From an uncultured Collinsella sp. (GTDB taxonomy: Bacteria > Actinomycetota > Coriobacteriia > Coriobacteriales > Coriobacteriaceae), in contig CAUFRY010000051.1 in NCBI GenBank assembly GCA_959028445.1, positions 1 through 12,101 of the forward strand: a DNA stretch of 12,101 nt, in the 5' to 3' direction. Within the stretch, counting starts at the first letter, position 1. Each line of letters opens with the position of its first letter. The notes under the pieces were generated by a model. It did no database searches. It saw only the letters and a program-made list of their open reading frames with translations, and had not been told where the DNA came from. Below are positions 12,087 to 12,101 of this stretch, piece after piece. Position numbers and translations under genes: made by a program.

Positions 12087-12101
12087 GGGCGGGGCACTTT
12101 C

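Overview
The window looks like a chromosomal segment of a GC-rich, Gram-positive anaerobe of the Coriobacteriia, most likely Collinsella or a close relative. This is an inference. It rests on a GlnR-type (OmpR-family) regulator next to glnA, an actinobacterial-style membrane-anchored HtrA, high-GC codon use, and several intergenic palindromes built on a GGGGAC/GTCCC core. No rRNA, tRNA, CRISPR array or transposase is visible.

Layout. (1) 100-2041: two transcription factors in tandem, a GntR/FCD regulator and a LacI/GalR regulator, with no metabolic target gene inside the window. (2) 2042-2936: a compact HEPN/MNT toxin-antitoxin operon. Its antitoxin appears to fuse a RelB/DinJ-like ribbon-helix-helix DNA-binding domain to an MntA-type nucleotidyltransferase domain. 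It overlaps a HepT-type toxin gene by 14 nt and lies behind a perfect 9+9 bp inverted repeat. (3) 2990-5121: a nitrogen pair. A glutamine-synthetase-family gene (445 aa) has a GlnR-box-like motif in its promoter and is followed by a GlnR-like winged-helix regulator with an atypical receiver domain. The synthetase aligns well with Bacillus GlnA but lacks several canonical metal-ligand residues. (4) 5122-6854: a hairpin-rich intergenic region, then a membrane-anchored HtrA serine protease with a PDZ domain and a near-perfect terminator. (5) 7022-9310: ligA, NAD-dependent DNA ligase, complete and ending in a strong terminator. (6) 9311-10740: a toxin-antitoxin island holding an intact Phd/YefM-like antitoxin with a PIN toxin, followed by remnants of a second (Phd/RelE-type) module. 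The island is bounded by a 28-bp imperfect direct repeat that on the minus strand encodes the same short C-terminal peptide twice. (7) 10740-12086, minus strand: a MATE-family multidrug/cation antiporter.

How the parts work together. glnA and the GlnR-like gene look like a self-contained nitrogen-control circuit. ligA and htrA are housekeeping genes with their own terminators. The two toxin-antitoxin loci fill gaps between housekeeping genes and each carries its own palindromic operator. The points most worth a second look are the RHH-MNT fusion antitoxin, the degenerate active site of the glutamine synthetase homologue, and the scarred toxin-antitoxin island with its flanking repeats.
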